From: Sorghum bicolor
Taxonomy: Eukaryota; Streptophyta; Magnoliopsida; Poales; Poaceae
Assembly: GCF_000003195.3 (NCBI RefSeq)
Contig: NC_012870.2
Location: 2,513,501 to 2,577,500, forward strand
Length of the DNA stretch: 64,000 nucleotides
Reading direction: 5' to 3'
The position numbers and the translations under genes were made by a program. The notes beneath the pieces are model-generated. The model was given only the letters and a program-made list of their open reading frames with translations. It was not told where the DNA came from and made no database searches. Within the stretch, counting starts at the first letter, position 1. Each line of letters opens with the position of its first letter. This document shows, one piece after another, positions 21,034 to 33,011 of the stretch.

Positions 21034-23489
21034 AGGGTATCTTTCTAGTTATATGTTTCTAGTTATATGTATGTTCCTTGTGCAATAGATATTGGATAGG
21101 ATGTTGTTTTTGAAAAAAAAAATGATAATATGATGGAAGAGAAATCATTTTTCAAAATTTACTTTTAGTGACTTTCACATTCTAAAATATGCCTTGCATT
21201 GCTCGATGGAGGAAAAGATTACTAAGAACTATTGAACTAGTAAGTTTTCTAATTAGAAATCGAGGATCAAAACTTTTGAATCCAGAGTTCAAGATCTTGC
21301 ATTTCATTAGGCTACATCAGAAGGAGATCGACAATGAAACCTTAGCCCTCAAATTTACTACATTTCTTTGTGAAACAATTGTTTTTAATGTTGGAGCTAT
21401 CATTGGAAGCTCCATTGTGTGCACGGATGAAAGAAATTGATTATATGGATAGAGAGGATGAATAGTCTAATTATTAGGGTGTTTAGTTTATGAAATGAGG
21501 TAGTCCATCGTCACCCCACTCCTTAGATTTCTTTTTGTCAAATGGTATGAGCCGATGCATCATTACCTCATTCTTCATATGCTTATAGTTAGTACTAGTA
21601 TGAGGAACGAAGACATTCTATTAAAATCTGAGGAATACACTTTAGATGCATTATCTCATCTATAATAGATTGATTCTCTAAGCCAAACACTCTAAAAACT
21701 CTTAAACATAAAACTAGACAAAGAGGTTATACACAAAGGAGGCCTAATAAAGCTACCAGTAGCTAATGTCTTTGCAAGTATAGGGTGATCAACACATGTA
21801 CAATCTACTATCAAGATATGAACTGCACTATGTCACTATCATGGTAAAGGCAAACTTCATATGATGAAAAGCCTAATATGTCTACACTATGAATTGAAAG
21901 AGCATAATGTAAAGTAAGAGAAGAAAATACGCAAGATATATCCATAAAGTTTTGCGAGTTATCAGTCACCTATGGCCATGTTGAGGTCAGTCCAAGGATC
22001 ACCACTCCTTTTTATTGAATCACCTATGTTTTGGTGATTTTTTGTCAAACCTTTACAAATGGCTAACTACAATTGTTTTCCCAAGGGATGACCAAAGTCT
22101 TTAGCACCGTGTTAGTATTTTTTAAACATTTTGTCAAATGCTCCACAAGGCCACTCGATCCTAATGCATATGCAATGTTATCTCACCAAGTGACATTAGC
22201 AACTTGTTTGTCCTCTGTATAGTATGATTATCAATTCTAACAACCCGACTATTTCACTTCTCTAATCACCTTTTATGGCCGATGAAAAATAAAGATCTAT
22301 ATTTGTATATTATACCTTTGCCTTGGACTTGTCTTTCATCCTTTCCACTTCTTAGCGTCCATCACACTTCCATTTATTCACTTGTTGAGCTGCTGCATCA
22401 CAAGCTTCATGCCATATCCTCTTTCACGGGCTCATGTAATTTAACCTTGGTTTATGGAGTAAGCTTTATACTTTTTATATTATATATGAAATCATTAGTC
22501 CACAGATATTGTTATTTAATTATCATAACTCAAACATATATTTCAATCTCTTCCTAACAACCTTACATAGATACGCAAAAAAAATACTAAGAACTACTAA
22601 ATTGGTAAATTTTTTAATTAGAAATTGATGGTGTTAAGTGACTGACATGTTGGTCAAAGGTAAATAAGTGTGTATTTAGTTATCACCGTAGATGGTGTTA
22701 AGTGACTGACATGTCACAACCTTTTTTTGGTTTTGATTGCACCTCAAGCGAGCCAAAAGAAAGCACCGTGTCGTCTCTATGTGTTTTTTCAATAATTTAT
22801 TTGCCAAAAGTTTAACGCTGCATTTCATCATACATGCCAAAAGAAAGCCTACAAGCATGCATGTTTGCAACATACACAGAAGAATATGACATACAATAGC
22901 ATAAAAAGGAACATATTTATTGCAACATACACAGTGTAGAGAACACTAAGGCTATTTAGAATGTAAGAATCATGCAAAAAATAAGAAAATATTCAAGCGA
23001 CTCTTTATATCCTTTCTAGTTGATAGGGATAAAGATTGTAAACAAATACCTTCCAACAATTTATTTAGTTACATCTCTAAATATAACGATATCTATTTTA
23101 ATTCTTTTGCTAGCAATTTTAGACTGCGCATAATATATAAAGAAGTTATTGGGAGATAGAAAGATATAGAAAATAATTTTTATTTAAATGATTCTTCTCA
23201 TGATGTTTTAAAAAGTGAGTTTAAAAGTAACTCTTGGAGATGCTTTAGTATAAAAAATTTGAAAGAATTGCAGAATTAAAAAAAGGCAAAAATGTCTTGT
23301 TTAACAGTATTAAAAAATTTTATGTGTTTCAAACATGGCCTAAAACAAGTGCAAATGCCAAATGTGGAACCTAGCCGGGCCGGCAGCGTAACCCTGCCTT
23401 CGGCGCGTGCAGATCTCCCCAACTCCCGGACCCACGCGAAGAGCAGTGGGTGGACTCGGCACCGGCCGTCGGGACTCGGGACCGCGACG
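20151..23489. other. AT-rich intergenic DNA
   Basis: No gene could be supported. The stretch includes degenerate tandem copies of a sequence containing TCCACTAACCATCC near 20770-20910, which resemble internal sequence of the Helitron at 34768. It also has an AT microsatellite at 20997-21031. A roughly 50-bp sequence near 21210 recurs near 22575. A direct repeat starting GATGGTGTTAAGTGACTG occurs at about 22627 and 22692. Short open frames here have no recognisable domain. Confidence 0.45.
20997..21031. repeat. AT dinucleotide microsatellite
   Basis: About 17 uninterrupted AT units. Confidence 0.95.
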
Positions 23490-25784
23490 ATGGCCGCCGC
23501 CTGGCCTCTCTCCGCCGTCGCCGGTCTTCTCCCGGCCTCCCTCTCGCTGACCCTGCTCCTCGCCACCCTCGTACCGCCCTCCCCTTTGCGCCCCCCCCCC
23601 CCCCCCCCCCCCCCAAAACCCTGTTCTTTCGCCCCTGCTCCGTCCTCCTCAACGGGGCGCTCACGCCATGTCTCCCTCTCGTGCGCAGGTGTCCATCCTG
23701 GTGCTGGGCGCGGCGGCCGTCTTCTTCGAGCATATCCGCAAGATCGGATGCATGCACTCGTAAGTCAGCTTCCGTGTCCCCGTCTCATCCTCTTTGTTTC
23801 TCCTGCGATCTGCGCGCCGTGTTGACTGCTGCTATGTTCTGGATCTCGGCCGCAGGCTGGAGAGGTCCGCCGTCTCGGACGCCTTCTTCGAGGACCCCAA
23901 CTCGCTCAAGAAGGTAGTGTACTGATTGCTCTTTCTATGTCGGTCCCGTGCTGCAGCATGGTGTGCACGCTAGGTGTTTGATGATTTGCTTGTCTGAACT
24001 GACTGTTATATAGGTTCCCTGTCCGTCGGTTTTTGATCCTCCTGAGAAATATATTTCGTTGATAGTTCCTGCCTACAACGAGGAGCATCGACTCCCCGAG
24101 GCTCTTAGAGAAACACTCAAGTAAGGCATTTGCTACTCCTGTTGCTCAATGCTATATTTATCTTGAACTTTGAACTGTGCATTGCAATCTATACTGGTAA
24201 TTTCCTTAGCAGCTAGTGTTAATTGTTATATTGATCGCCTCATTGTTTTCTCCCTTTTAATAGCTACTTGAAGCGGCGATCAACTGCTGACAAGTCCTTT
24301 TCCTACGAGGTATGTGGAAATGTAGCATGTTAATTGGCAATTTGCAATCCTCTTTGCAGCTTGCAGGGCGCAGGCAAACTTGAGCATTTTAGTGCAGAGC
24401 TTTTTGTTTATTGAAAACCTGTATTAACCTAGCTAATTTTGGAATTTAACCGATTCTGTCAAGGTCTTGATTGTTGATGATGGTAGCACTGACCGAACCT
24501 CCAAAGTTGCTTTCGGTTTTGTAAAGCAACACAAGATTGATAATGTTAGAGTTCTTCTACTTGGAAGAAATCATGGGAAAGGTGAAGCTGTACGAAAAGT
24601 GAGCGTTGAAATCCCTGGATATCCCTTAGGGCTTAGGTGTCAAATAAAAACTAATTGGTGCTTTCCTTTTTGTTTTTGTGGAAGCATGGTCTATCAGGGA
24701 ATGCTACATTCACGTGGTGAACTATTACTCATGCTTGATGCTGATGGTGCAACTAAAGTGACTGATTTGGAAAAGCTTGAAGCTCAGGTCTGTCTCAGTC
24801 ATAAGCTAAATCGAACATCAAGTTTTGAAGAGTTAATTGGGTTGGTATTGAAAGAGTTTTTTTTTTGGAACTCCATTTTTTGCTCTTAGGTTCATGCATT
24901 GGCTAAGAAAGCTAAGTCCAGGCTTGAAACATCTACTAGTTCATCTCAGAATCTATCTGATGTCGAAATTGCTGTTTTTGGTTCCCGAGCTCATCTAGAG
25001 AAGCAGGCTCTTGCCACAGTAATTCTCTTTACTGCCCATTACCCTCAGTCTTTTGGTTTTCTTTCCTAGTTACTAAGTTTTCACCTTGTCTTTTTCTCAT
25101 TCTTATCCTGCCTTATTGCAGAGGAAATGGTATAGAAATTTTCTTATGAAAGGTTTCCATTTGGTAGTTTTGTTGACTGCTGGTCCTGGAATCAAAGATA
25201 CACAGGTATTCTGTTTCAACCATATGAGTTCTAATAAACAAGCACCATTGAAACTTCATGTGTTCTTTTTAATGACAATGAGAATGTTCACGGTCTCATT
25301 TGTCGTTACCAATTGAGTTCTAATAAACAAGCGCCATTGAAACTTCATGTGTTTTTTTAATGACAATGACAATGTTCACGGTCTCATTTGTCGTTACCAA
25401 TTCTAGTGTGGGTTTAAGATGTTCACACGAGCAGCTGCAAGGAAGCTTTTCACAAACATCAGATTGAAGAGGTACTTTTTTTCCTGTTCTCTTCTTTTTC
25501 TTCTTCTTTGAAGTCCAGTGATGCTGTTTACCAAATCTTCTTTCTAGGCACGTTGTGTGGATGGTTATTACAACTTTCCTTTCTTTGCATGGGGCAGGTG
25601 GTGTTTTGATGTTGAGCTTGTATACCTGTGCAAGTGCCTCAGGATCCCAATGGTAGAAGTATCTGTTAATTGGACCGAGATACCTGGTTCCAAAGTGCGC
25701 ATGACAAGCATCATTCACATGGTATTCGAGCTCCTGCTGATCAAAGTAGGTTATGGACTGGGGATATGGAAAATCTACTCGTAG
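23490..25784 (+). CDS. ALG5: Dolichyl-phosphate beta-glucosyltransferase (ALG5)
   Basis: ALG5 transfers glucose from UDP-glucose to dolichyl phosphate on the cytosolic face of the ER. The product donates glucose to the lipid-linked N-glycan precursor. Eleven exons (23490-23570, 23689-23759, 23856-23913, 24014-24120, 24264-24309, 24464-24598, 24698-24787, 24890-25018, 25122-25205, 25407-25471, 25598-25784) join in phase to 350 residues. An N-terminal membrane anchor is followed by a GT2 fold: SLIVPAYNEEHRLP, VLIVDDGSTDRT (Asp126, Asp127), GRNHGKGEAV, LMLDADGAT (DxD at 180-182), and CGFKMFTR with RWCFDVELVYL. The C-terminal hydrophobic stretch matches ALG5 proteins. All splice sites are GT/AG and phases fit. 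Intron 1 holds a 24-C tract and intron 9 a tandem duplication. No lesion is seen. Confidence 0.93.
23591..23614. repeat. ALG5: Poly-C tract in ALG5 intron 1
   Basis: An uninterrupted run of 24 C, starting 20 bp after the exon 1 donor in a 118-bp intron. Confidence 0.95.
25226..25403. repeat. ALG5: 89-bp tandem duplication in ALG5 intron 9
   Basis: Two copies start GAGTTCTAATAAACAAGC at 25226 and 25315 and differ at only a few positions. The second copy ends immediately before the exon 10 acceptor. Confidence 0.9.
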
Positions 25785-25887
25785 ATCTTGACATCCTATG
25801 CTGACTAGTTTCCGCAACTTAGTTTACAATCACTGTAGCCTATACAGAACTTAGTCCATCGCCGGCAAATCCATTTGGAGGAATACG

Positions 25888-26009
25888 TACAATTTTGCAA
25901 GATTTTCAAATCAGGAGAATCAATTCACATGTACCCTAGTGTTTTACTGTACAATTTTCCGAGGATTTTCAAATCAAGAGAATCAATTCACATGTACCCT
26001 AGTGTTTGA
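25888..26009. repeat. 61-bp tandem duplication downstream of ALG5
   Basis: Two copies, starting GTACAATTTT at 25888 and 25949 and sharing AATCAATTCACATGTACC. They lie in the likely 3' UTR or spacer between ALG5 and the PPR gene. Confidence 0.85.
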
Positions 26010-26326
26010 TCATAGAGATGTCGCAAGATATAGGCCAAATTTGTTGTCCCAGCTGATGAACTCTCTCCTTTTACTGATTTATTATACAAGAAACTCAAAT
26101 TGTGTCTGGCGTTGATTATCACAGAAGAGGGCTAAACTTGTTACTAGCAGTGCAGGACTGAATCTGCTATGCTGATTTGTTTTTTATGACGTGATCTTGA
26201 CAAGCAACAAGCATTCATTACATGATTTTTTTTTTCAAAAGTAAATCTGCCCCAAAAAATCTCTTATCAAACTTCTGAGTCATCGGAGTCACTTTCGATA
26301 CCAGTTGCCATCGCGCATTGCAACTT

Positions 26327-28207
26327 ATGAAATGGTGCAGGGCGTCAAAAGTTCAAAACCGCACTGCCCCGCGCCTGGCGGCCATGCACTCGGCCAAATG
26401 CTGCCGCCGCTTCCCCACCGCACCGGCCTGGTGCCACCCGCCGTCTGCGGCGCGGGCTGCGGAGCAGCACTGCCTCCACCTTCTAGAGCGCTCCTCCGCG
26501 CCGGCCGCCGTCCTGCAATCCCTCGCCTTCCTCCTCAAGTCCGGCCTCCACGCCAACCCGCTCGTCCTCACCAGGCTCTTCGCGTCCTCTGCCGCCGCGG
26601 CGCCGGCGCTGCTCGAGCCCCTCGTCGCCGCGCTACTCAGGCCCTCCGTCCCCATCGACGCGTTCCTCGTCAACACTCTCATCCGCGCGCACGCCGCCTC
26701 CCCGCTCCCTTCCGCCCGCCTCCGCGCCGCCGCCTTCTTCCCGCTCATGCTCCGGAGCGCCGTGTTGCCGAACAAATTCACCTTCCCCTTCCTCCTCAAG
26801 GCGTGCGCCGCGCTCCCGGGATTCCCGGGCGTTGGGCTCCAGGCGCACGCCGCCGCTCTCAAGTTCGGGTTCGCCACCGATCAGTATGTTTCCAATACTC
26901 TCATACACATGTACTCCTGCTTCGGCGGTGAGTTCCTGGGGGACGCGCGGAATGTGTTCGACAGAATGGACAAATCGAGCGTAGTTACTTGGAGCGCGAT
27001 GATCGGCGGGTATGTGCGTGGGGGGCTGTCGAGCGATGCAGTTGGGCTGTTCAGGGAAATGCAGGCCAGTGGGGTGCGGCCAGATGAGGTCACAGTGATT
27101 GGTGTTCTGGCAGCAGCTGCAGATTTGGGAGCACTCGAGCTTGCTCGGTGGGTTGGGAGGTTTGTAGAGAGAGAGGGGATTGGGAAATCTGTGACGCTGT
27201 GCAATGCGCTCATTGACGCGCTCGCCAAGTGCGGTGATGTGGATGGGGCTGTGGCAGTGTTCCAGGGGATGGAGGAGCGGACTGTTGTGTCTTGGACCTC
27301 AGTGATTGATGCACTTGCAATGGAGGGTCGTGGGAAGGAGGCTGTGGCAGTGTTCGAGGCAATGAAGACTGCTGGTGTGCGGCCTGATGATGTTGTGTTC
27401 ATTGGGGTGCTCACTGCGTGTAGCCATGCTGGAATGGTTGATGAAGGTTATGGCTACTTTGATTCAATGAAGATGGAATATGGCATTGATCCTAAGATCG
27501 AGCATTATGGCTGCATGGTTGACATGTTTGGTCGTGCGGGCATGGTCGAGCGGGCAATGGAGTTTATTCATACGATGCCCATGAAACCAAACCCAATAAT
27601 ATGGCGGACACTTGTTGCTGCATGCCGTGCCCATGGCAGGCTTGAGCTTGGGGAAAGCATCACAAGGAACCTTTTAAACGAGTACCCGGCTCATGAGGCC
27701 AATTATGTTATGCTCTCCAATGTCTACGCGCTGACACAGAGGTGGAAGGAGAAATCAGAGATTAGGAGGGAGATGAGCAAGAGAGGAATCAAGAAGGTGC
27801 CAGGTTGCAGCCTTGTTGAGCTTGATGGGGAGGTTCATGAATTCATAGCTGGAGATGAGTCGCACCCGCAATGGAAAGAGATATACATGATGGTAGAGGA
27901 GATGGCAAGAGAGCTAAAGCATGTTGGCCACATCTCAGCTACATCAGAGGTTCTCCTTGACCTTGATGAGGAGGATAAGGAGGGTGCACTTCAGTGGCAC
28001 AGCGAGAAGCTGGCGATTGCATTTGTGCTACTGAGGACTCCTCCTGGTACACAGGTCCGTGTGGTTAAGAATCTCCGGGTATGCTCGGATTGTCATGCAG
28101 CAATAAAGTGCATTTCACTGGTTTATAACCGGGAGATCATAGTGCGTGATCGCAGCCGGTTCCATCGCTTCAAGAATGGCTCCTGCTCGTGCAACGATTT
28201 CTGGTGA
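26327..28207 (+). CDS. Pentatricopeptide repeat protein, PLS class with DYW domain
   Basis: The gene encodes a nuclear-encoded organellar RNA-binding protein that most likely specifies C-to-U editing sites. The intronless frame gives 626 residues from the ATG at 26327; an ATG at 26384 is an alternative start. The N-terminus is Arg/Ala/Ser-rich and fits a plastid or mitochondrial transit peptide. P, L and S repeats follow, for example VVTWSAMIGGYVRGG, VVSWTSVIDALAMEG and PDDVVFIGVLTACSHAG. Then come the E/E+ region with the PG box (KKVPGCSLVE) and a DYW deaminase-like domain with HSE at 558-560 and CSDCH at 586-590, the zinc and catalytic residues. The last three residues are DFW rather than DYW, a variant known in the family. 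It lies about 540 bp after ALG5 on the same strand; no functional link is implied. Confidence 0.95.
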   Translation: MKWCRASKVQNRTAPRLAAMHSAKCCRRFPTAPAWCHPPSAARAAEQHCLHLLERSSAPAAVLQSLAFLLKSGLHANPLVLTRLFASSAAAAPALLEPLVAALLRPSVPIDAFLVNTLIRAHAASPLPSARLRAAAFFPLMLRSAVLPNKFTFPFLLKACAALPGFPGVGLQAHAAALKFGFATDQYVSNTLIHMYSCFGGEFLGDARNVFDRMDKSSVVTWSAMIGGYVRGGLSSDAVGLFREMQASGVRPDEVTVIGVLAAAADLGALELARWVGRFVEREGIGKSVTLCNALIDALAKCGDVDGAVAVFQGMEERTVVSWTSVIDALAMEGRGKEAVAVFEAMKTAGVRPDDVVFIGVLTACSHAGMVDEGYGYFDSMKMEYGIDPKIEHYGCMVDMFGRAGMVERAMEFIHTMPMKPNPIIWRTLVAACRAHGRLELGESITRNLLNEYPAHEANYVMLSNVYALTQRWKEKSEIRREMSKRGIKKVPGCSLVELDGEVHEFIAGDESHPQWKEIYMMVEEMARELKHVGHISATSEVLLDLDEEDKEGALQWHSEKLAIAFVLLRTPPGTQVRVVKNLRVCSDCHAAIKCISLVYNREIIVRDRSRFHRFKNGSCSCNDFW

Positions 28208-31141
28208 TGCAATTGTTTTTCACCAGGTTATCCTATTTCTGACTGTCCATTTACGAGGGCATCTCAGAAGATGATGGTAATGATAATTTATTTCAAGGGA
28301 GCTTCTGCAAATCATTCAAGGTTCGTCCATTCATTTGAAATATCAAAGCTTTCAGTAGCCAATAGTTTTGAAGCTTGTTCATGGATATTGGAAGCTGTGT
28401 TGAAGCGCATACCTTTTATTTTTTTTAGATATTTCATTTTGCATACGGAGTCTTATTGATTGATACATATTAGTGAAGATTGCTTGTAGGAGCACATTGT
28501 ATGTGCAACTATACGTTTCTCAATTCGCTCTATGATCTTTGTCTTCACTGCTCTAAGCCTTTCCTCGACATCTCATTCTCCATTTCTTCATTCTTCCTTG
28601 CTGATAAATGGATGTTTCTCCAAATTTCTTATCTGTCTTTTCTCATGGTTTTACTGGCTCCTGCCAATTCCCTGGACCTTTCCATGCCTCTTGCTCGTCA
28701 TTAGCTCCTCACTGGGGTAGGCAGAGGGGGGATGGGGAGGCAAAGGCCGAGGCAACTAGTAAGTCCGTCTCACCAACCTCATGATTTTAGGTCACATTTG
28801 TACCTGTGCGCTGCACTCTCCTTTGTTGACATCCAGTATGCATCAAAGAGAGAACTTCTTCCACTGTATAGGAGCTTTCTTTTTCAGACTCAACTTTACA
28901 GAACACATTTGACATCCAGTGTGCCCTGGGCCTTTTGCTTTGATCTCTTATGGCTCTCTACCAAAACCTCCCGCTCAACCAATCTTATGAATTTTTTTTC
29001 TGTATCAGATGATAGATCATCTGACCTCTCATTGCACTGTGCAACTTCTCCACATCTTTGTAGATTGAGAACAGTCAGGGGCAGACCTAGGGCCTGGTGA
29101 CCCTGGTCCCTTGCATGGGCTCCTCTCCTGTTAATCTCTTAGGGCCCAGTACATGACCCATTTGCTGAGGATGCTTATCTGGGGCTGGGAGCGGCATGCC
29201 ACGGGATCACAGATGCATCTCCTGGGCTCCTTCGTCTTCCTGGGTCTGCTACTGAGAACATTACCTTGTAATGTTGCGGCACCTCACCACATCTGACAGC
29301 ACAGTACTACTAAAGCAGAAGGGATCAGATGTGCTGCTTAACTGCTGCCTGCTGCTCATAGCAGATTTATGGGATTCTTCTGTGCAACCAGCCAACCAAT
29401 ATCATACTGTAGGATCTTGATAAGCAGCGTCATCTCCCGGCTTGTCAACTGTTGGTTGCTTGATTAACTTTTTCATCTCCATAGAGAACAAGCTTCTTAT
29501 TAGGTATTCAATCCTAAAATAGAAGTAGAAGCAGCATTCCCTGCTAATAGCTCAAAGTAATCATTCAAAGTTATTAACAGACTGAGTTGTTTATGTTGGA
29601 CCTCTATTTATGACTAGAAGAGGTTATATTGCATTTAAAATTTATAAAGCGATTGAGTTGAAATACAAACATAATGAGAATTTGCAGGACAATTAAGTGG
29701 AATATCTCAGCTGGCACAGCATATCATTTGTTTCATTGTTTGTATTATCTGTTGCCTGTTGGCCAAAAGGATGTCAAAAGTAGATTTGTATTGTCTTATA
29801 GACTTGCTGTTGGTATGCCTAAAGTTTGGATCGTCTGGTCTGTTGTAGTCAGGAGATTTAACCTTCTGTCATAAATAGGTAGATTCAAATATTCCTAAGC
29901 TACTGTTGCATCACCTTTCCCCAATGCCAAGCAACAGAGTCCCATTTCAAGCATTGCACTTCGGTATTAGGGAACAGAATGTTTGTAAGGGGGTACTTAT
30001 ACAACCTTCTTGACCGTTATGCAGGAATGATGTCAGACTGTCAGCTACATCACTGGAAGGATATTTCCTACAGAATATATTTCTGTTGATGCATCCACAC
30101 TTCAGCATGGTGCCAACATGTGCTTGGGAAAAAAGGGCTTGGTGAAGGCGCCGGCCATTGGTTAGAAATGAAATGGTAGGAGAATTACACTTCTGTCAGA
30201 AATATTTTGGAAAATAGGGGAGCCACAGCGTTGTGGATTGAACTTAATGGTACATATCAGCTCACTTCACTGGAAGATAGACAGACAGACTTTGGTGTGG
30301 CAACAAGTTCCTGCCTACTTACTGCACATTGATTTGGCTTAATATGGGAAAAGATCAAAGTCACTTAGGCAGACGAAATGAAATTAAACCTGTTGAAACG
30401 TATCAAGTCCCTAGCTAAGCTCTGGATGGTATGAACAAAGCTGCAAAGCTCATCTGATCCAAGATTTGGCTTTGACAGTGCTACCGTTGCCTTGTTGCCT
30501 CACTACCGGCCCTGAGGACGTATTTGCAAGATGTGTGTGTCCGCACATATTTGCAGGTCAGTACATATTTATCTTCAATTTGCACTGGTCCATTTATGGT
30601 GATGGTGCCATGGGTTATCCTGTATCGGAAACTTGTTCCAAGAATACTTCCACGGTAACTCAGGTGCTGATTCAGTGGATGGCGACATGGGAGGGCATGA
30701 GATTGATCCGAGAAGATGCTTTCTACAAGCAGAAGATAGAGTTTTTGGACAAGCTGGGCACCAGGCGGAAGGAATGTCCGGACCATTGTGTTTTACAAAG
30801 AGAAGGCTAGAGAAGGATCGGACAAGACAATCACGTTGCAATTTGTTATCATGTCTGGTGCTAACGATTTTTTTTTCAGTGTATCAGCGGTGATAAGCTC
30901 TGGTTTGCATAGTTGGTGTCACCCTTGGGTAGGTACTATGATAAAAAAAGCTGCCATTCATTGTTATAGAGTAACTTTGCATCCGCAAAACTTTGTTGCA
31001 AGAGGGGAAATAAACAAAAAGACAGCAACAACTCTCCACCTGCGGTCTGGGGACGAGCAAAACTCCCCCACCCAACTCAACTCGCTGGGTGACTTAGGAG
31101 CAAAACATCTCCCCTGAACAATGATCAAACAAATACTCTTA
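28208..31141. other. PPR 3' flank and intergenic DNA without recognised gene
   Basis: The sequence is unremarkable in composition with only short open frames. The largest (around 30466-30810) shows no family resemblance. Long or spliced 3' UTR sequence of the PPR gene, or a noncoding transcript, could lie here, but nothing in the sequence proves it. Confidence 0.4.
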
Positions 31142-31384
31142 GGCCTTGTTTACTTCCACCCAAAACCCCTAAATTTTTTAAGATTCCCCGTGATATCGAA
31201 TCTTTAGACGCATGCATGGAGTATTAAATATAGACGAAAATAAAAACTAATTGCACAGTTTAGTCGGAATTGACGAGACGAATCTTTTGAATCTAGTTAG
31301 TTCATAATTAGACAATAATTACCACAAACAAATAAAAGTGCTACAGTGTCGTGAAATTTTTTCTTTCCGCAACTAAACAAGGCC
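31142..31384. mobile_element. Tourist-like MITE
   Basis: A full-length 243-bp element from GGCCTTGTTTACTTCC to AACTAAACAAGGCC, with TTA on both sides (31139-31141 and 31385-31387). Confidence 0.88.
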
Positions 31385-31470
31385 TTATACTCTCTGATCA
31401 ATCATTGCATACTTAGGGCGTTAACCAAACACTCTCTTGGAATTCACAAGGATCCAAGGACTCCTCTTTC

Positions 31471-32523
31471 CTAGGGCAATAGGTGCACCAAAGCGGCAAA
31501 ACACGGCTCGCCCTTCACCTGCGTCCACCATCGCACCGCGCGCACGAAACTGTAAAGTTCACCGTCTTCTTCCAGGGCACCACCACCGGCCTCGTGGATG
31601 ACGTCCGAGCCGGGACGCAGAGTTTGGAGCACGGCCTTGCCTCTCTCCACGGCCTCCCGGATGACGGACGCCCATTCCGCCAACCACTCCAAGCCTCCCA
31701 TGTCTCTGTTGTCCATGCAGCGAATGTAACACTCCGTGGCCAACAGCGTCATTTGAAGACTTCCAGCGAGCATCCTCGCTTCCCTTTCCCGATCCTCCCA
31801 TGCCTCATCAGCCGCCGCCGACGCCAGCTGCGTGGTCTCCGTCTCCGACGAGGTCGCCGCCTTCCTTGAACCATCGGGCTGGTCTTCCTCCATCCACTTC
31901 CTTTTTACTTTGAGTTGCATGCACTCTGCAGCATTCATCACCAGTCTCGGTGGGCGCGTCGGGGCGGATCGGCGTCGTCGCTTCGGCGAGACCTCGAGCT
32001 GCAGCGTCAACAGGAACTGTGTCATGTCAGGAGAGAGCCGCTCCATCTTCTCCAGCGCGCCGTCCAGCTTCTTCATGTCCTCGTCGGTGGAGAAGAGCCT
32101 CCTCGTGACGTCGCGCACCCGCTGCGCCATGCCAGACAGAGCGCTCCTCGTGAAGTACAAGGCGCCGGCGGGTTGCTGCTGGCCGGGCGCGCTCGCGCTC
32201 GCGCTCGTTGACGCCGCCGCCGCCTCGCCGCCGTCCTCCCTGGCTCGGCGCTGGAAATCGTGGACGACCGCGCCGGCCTCCGCGGCGGACTCCCTCAGCC
32301 TGTCGCGCCACTCCAGCAGCGAGGAGCTCTTGATGGCGTGCTTCTCCGACACCTGGATCACGCTGCGGAGCTTGAGCACGAGCGTCTCCAGCCGCTGCAG
32401 CTTCTCGTCCGTGGCCGCCGGGCGGGACCCGGACCGCAGCTTCCGGATCACCGTTGTGAGTGCCCTGTCGGCGATCCCGGCGATCACCGCGGTCGCCACG
32501 GCACCGGCCGCTTGCTTTGCCAT
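31471..32523 (-). CDS. Stand-alone Rx-N-like (NLR N-terminal-like) protein
   Basis: The single-exon frame gives 350 residues from MAKQAAGAVATA at 32523. A further 33 codons lie upstream in frame (to 32622), but the paralogue at 34715 starts at the equivalent Met, so the shorter start is preferred. Residues 1-95 are helical and resemble the N-terminal (Rx-N type) region of grass NLR-related proteins (ALTTVIRKLRSG, LQRLETLVLKLRSVIQVSEK, LEWRDRLRESAAEAG). A low-complexity Ala/Ser/Gln linker follows, then a second helical region ending in VHLLP. There is no NB-ARC P-loop and no LRR, so it is not a complete resistance protein. Related short grass proteins are usually labelled disease-resistance N-terminal or Rx-N. 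Any immune function is inference. Confidence 0.68.
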   Translation of the reverse strand: MAKQAAGAVATAVIAGIADRALTTVIRKLRSGSRPAATDEKLQRLETLVLKLRSVIQVSEKHAIKSSSLLEWRDRLRESAAEAGAVVHDFQRRAREDGGEAAAASTSASASAPGQQQPAGALYFTRSALSGMAQRVRDVTRRLFSTDEDMKKLDGALEKMERLSPDMTQFLLTLQLEVSPKRRRRSAPTRPPRLVMNAAECMQLKVKRKWMEEDQPDGSRKAATSSETETTQLASAAADEAWEDREREARMLAGSLQMTLLATECYIRCMDNRDMGGLEWLAEWASVIREAVERGKAVLQTLRPGSDVIHEAGGGALEEDGELYSFVRAVRWWTQVKGEPCFAALVHLLP

Positions 32524-32733
32524 CGCGTGCCTGTGTGTTCGTGTTGGATGAGCATCGAGCATGCAGGTGCAGAGCTTGCTTGTAACGAAGATGGGAATTG
32601 ACGCCCACACAAAGCGACGCATTTTTAAAGAAAATAATCTGAACTTGGAGTCACATTGCTTCTAACGCCATGTTTTGTCTGAGCAGTGAGCACTAATAAC
32701 AGAGAGAGAGAGAAAAAGGCAAGCGCCTGCTTA

Positions 32734-32975
32734 TGCCTTGTTTAGTTCCAAAATTTTTTACAAAACAGGTACTGTAGCACTTTCGTTTGTTTGTGACAAA
32801 TATTGTCCAATCATGGACTAACTAGGCTCAAAAGATTCGTCTCATCAATTCCGACCAAACTATGTAATTAGTTTTTATTTTCGTCTATATTTAATACTCC
32901 ATGCATGTGTCTAAAGATTCGATGTGACGGAGAATCTGAAAAATTTTGCAAAATTTTTTGGAACTAAACAAGGCC
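32734..32975. mobile_element. Tourist-like MITE
   Basis: Left end TGCCTTGTTTAGTTCC (first G changed to T), right end GGAACTAAACAAGGCC, with TTA on both sides (32731-32733 and 32976-32978). Confidence 0.85.
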
Positions 32976-33011
32976 TTAGTTTGTACCGGTTGAGATTTGA
33001 GATGCAACTAC

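Noticed and set aside
21189..21440. Open frame of 83 codons in AT-rich DNA
   Set aside because: Part of a sequence that recurs diverged near 22575; no domain and no conserved frame.
26305..26931. Open frame of 208 codons overlapping the PPR start
   Set aside because: Alternative frame of the PPR N-terminus, which is GC-rich; the PPR frame carries the family motifs.
30466..30810. Open frame of 114 codons downstream of the PPR gene
   Set aside because: No recognisable family, and competing frames on both strands; could at most be part of a noncoding transcript.
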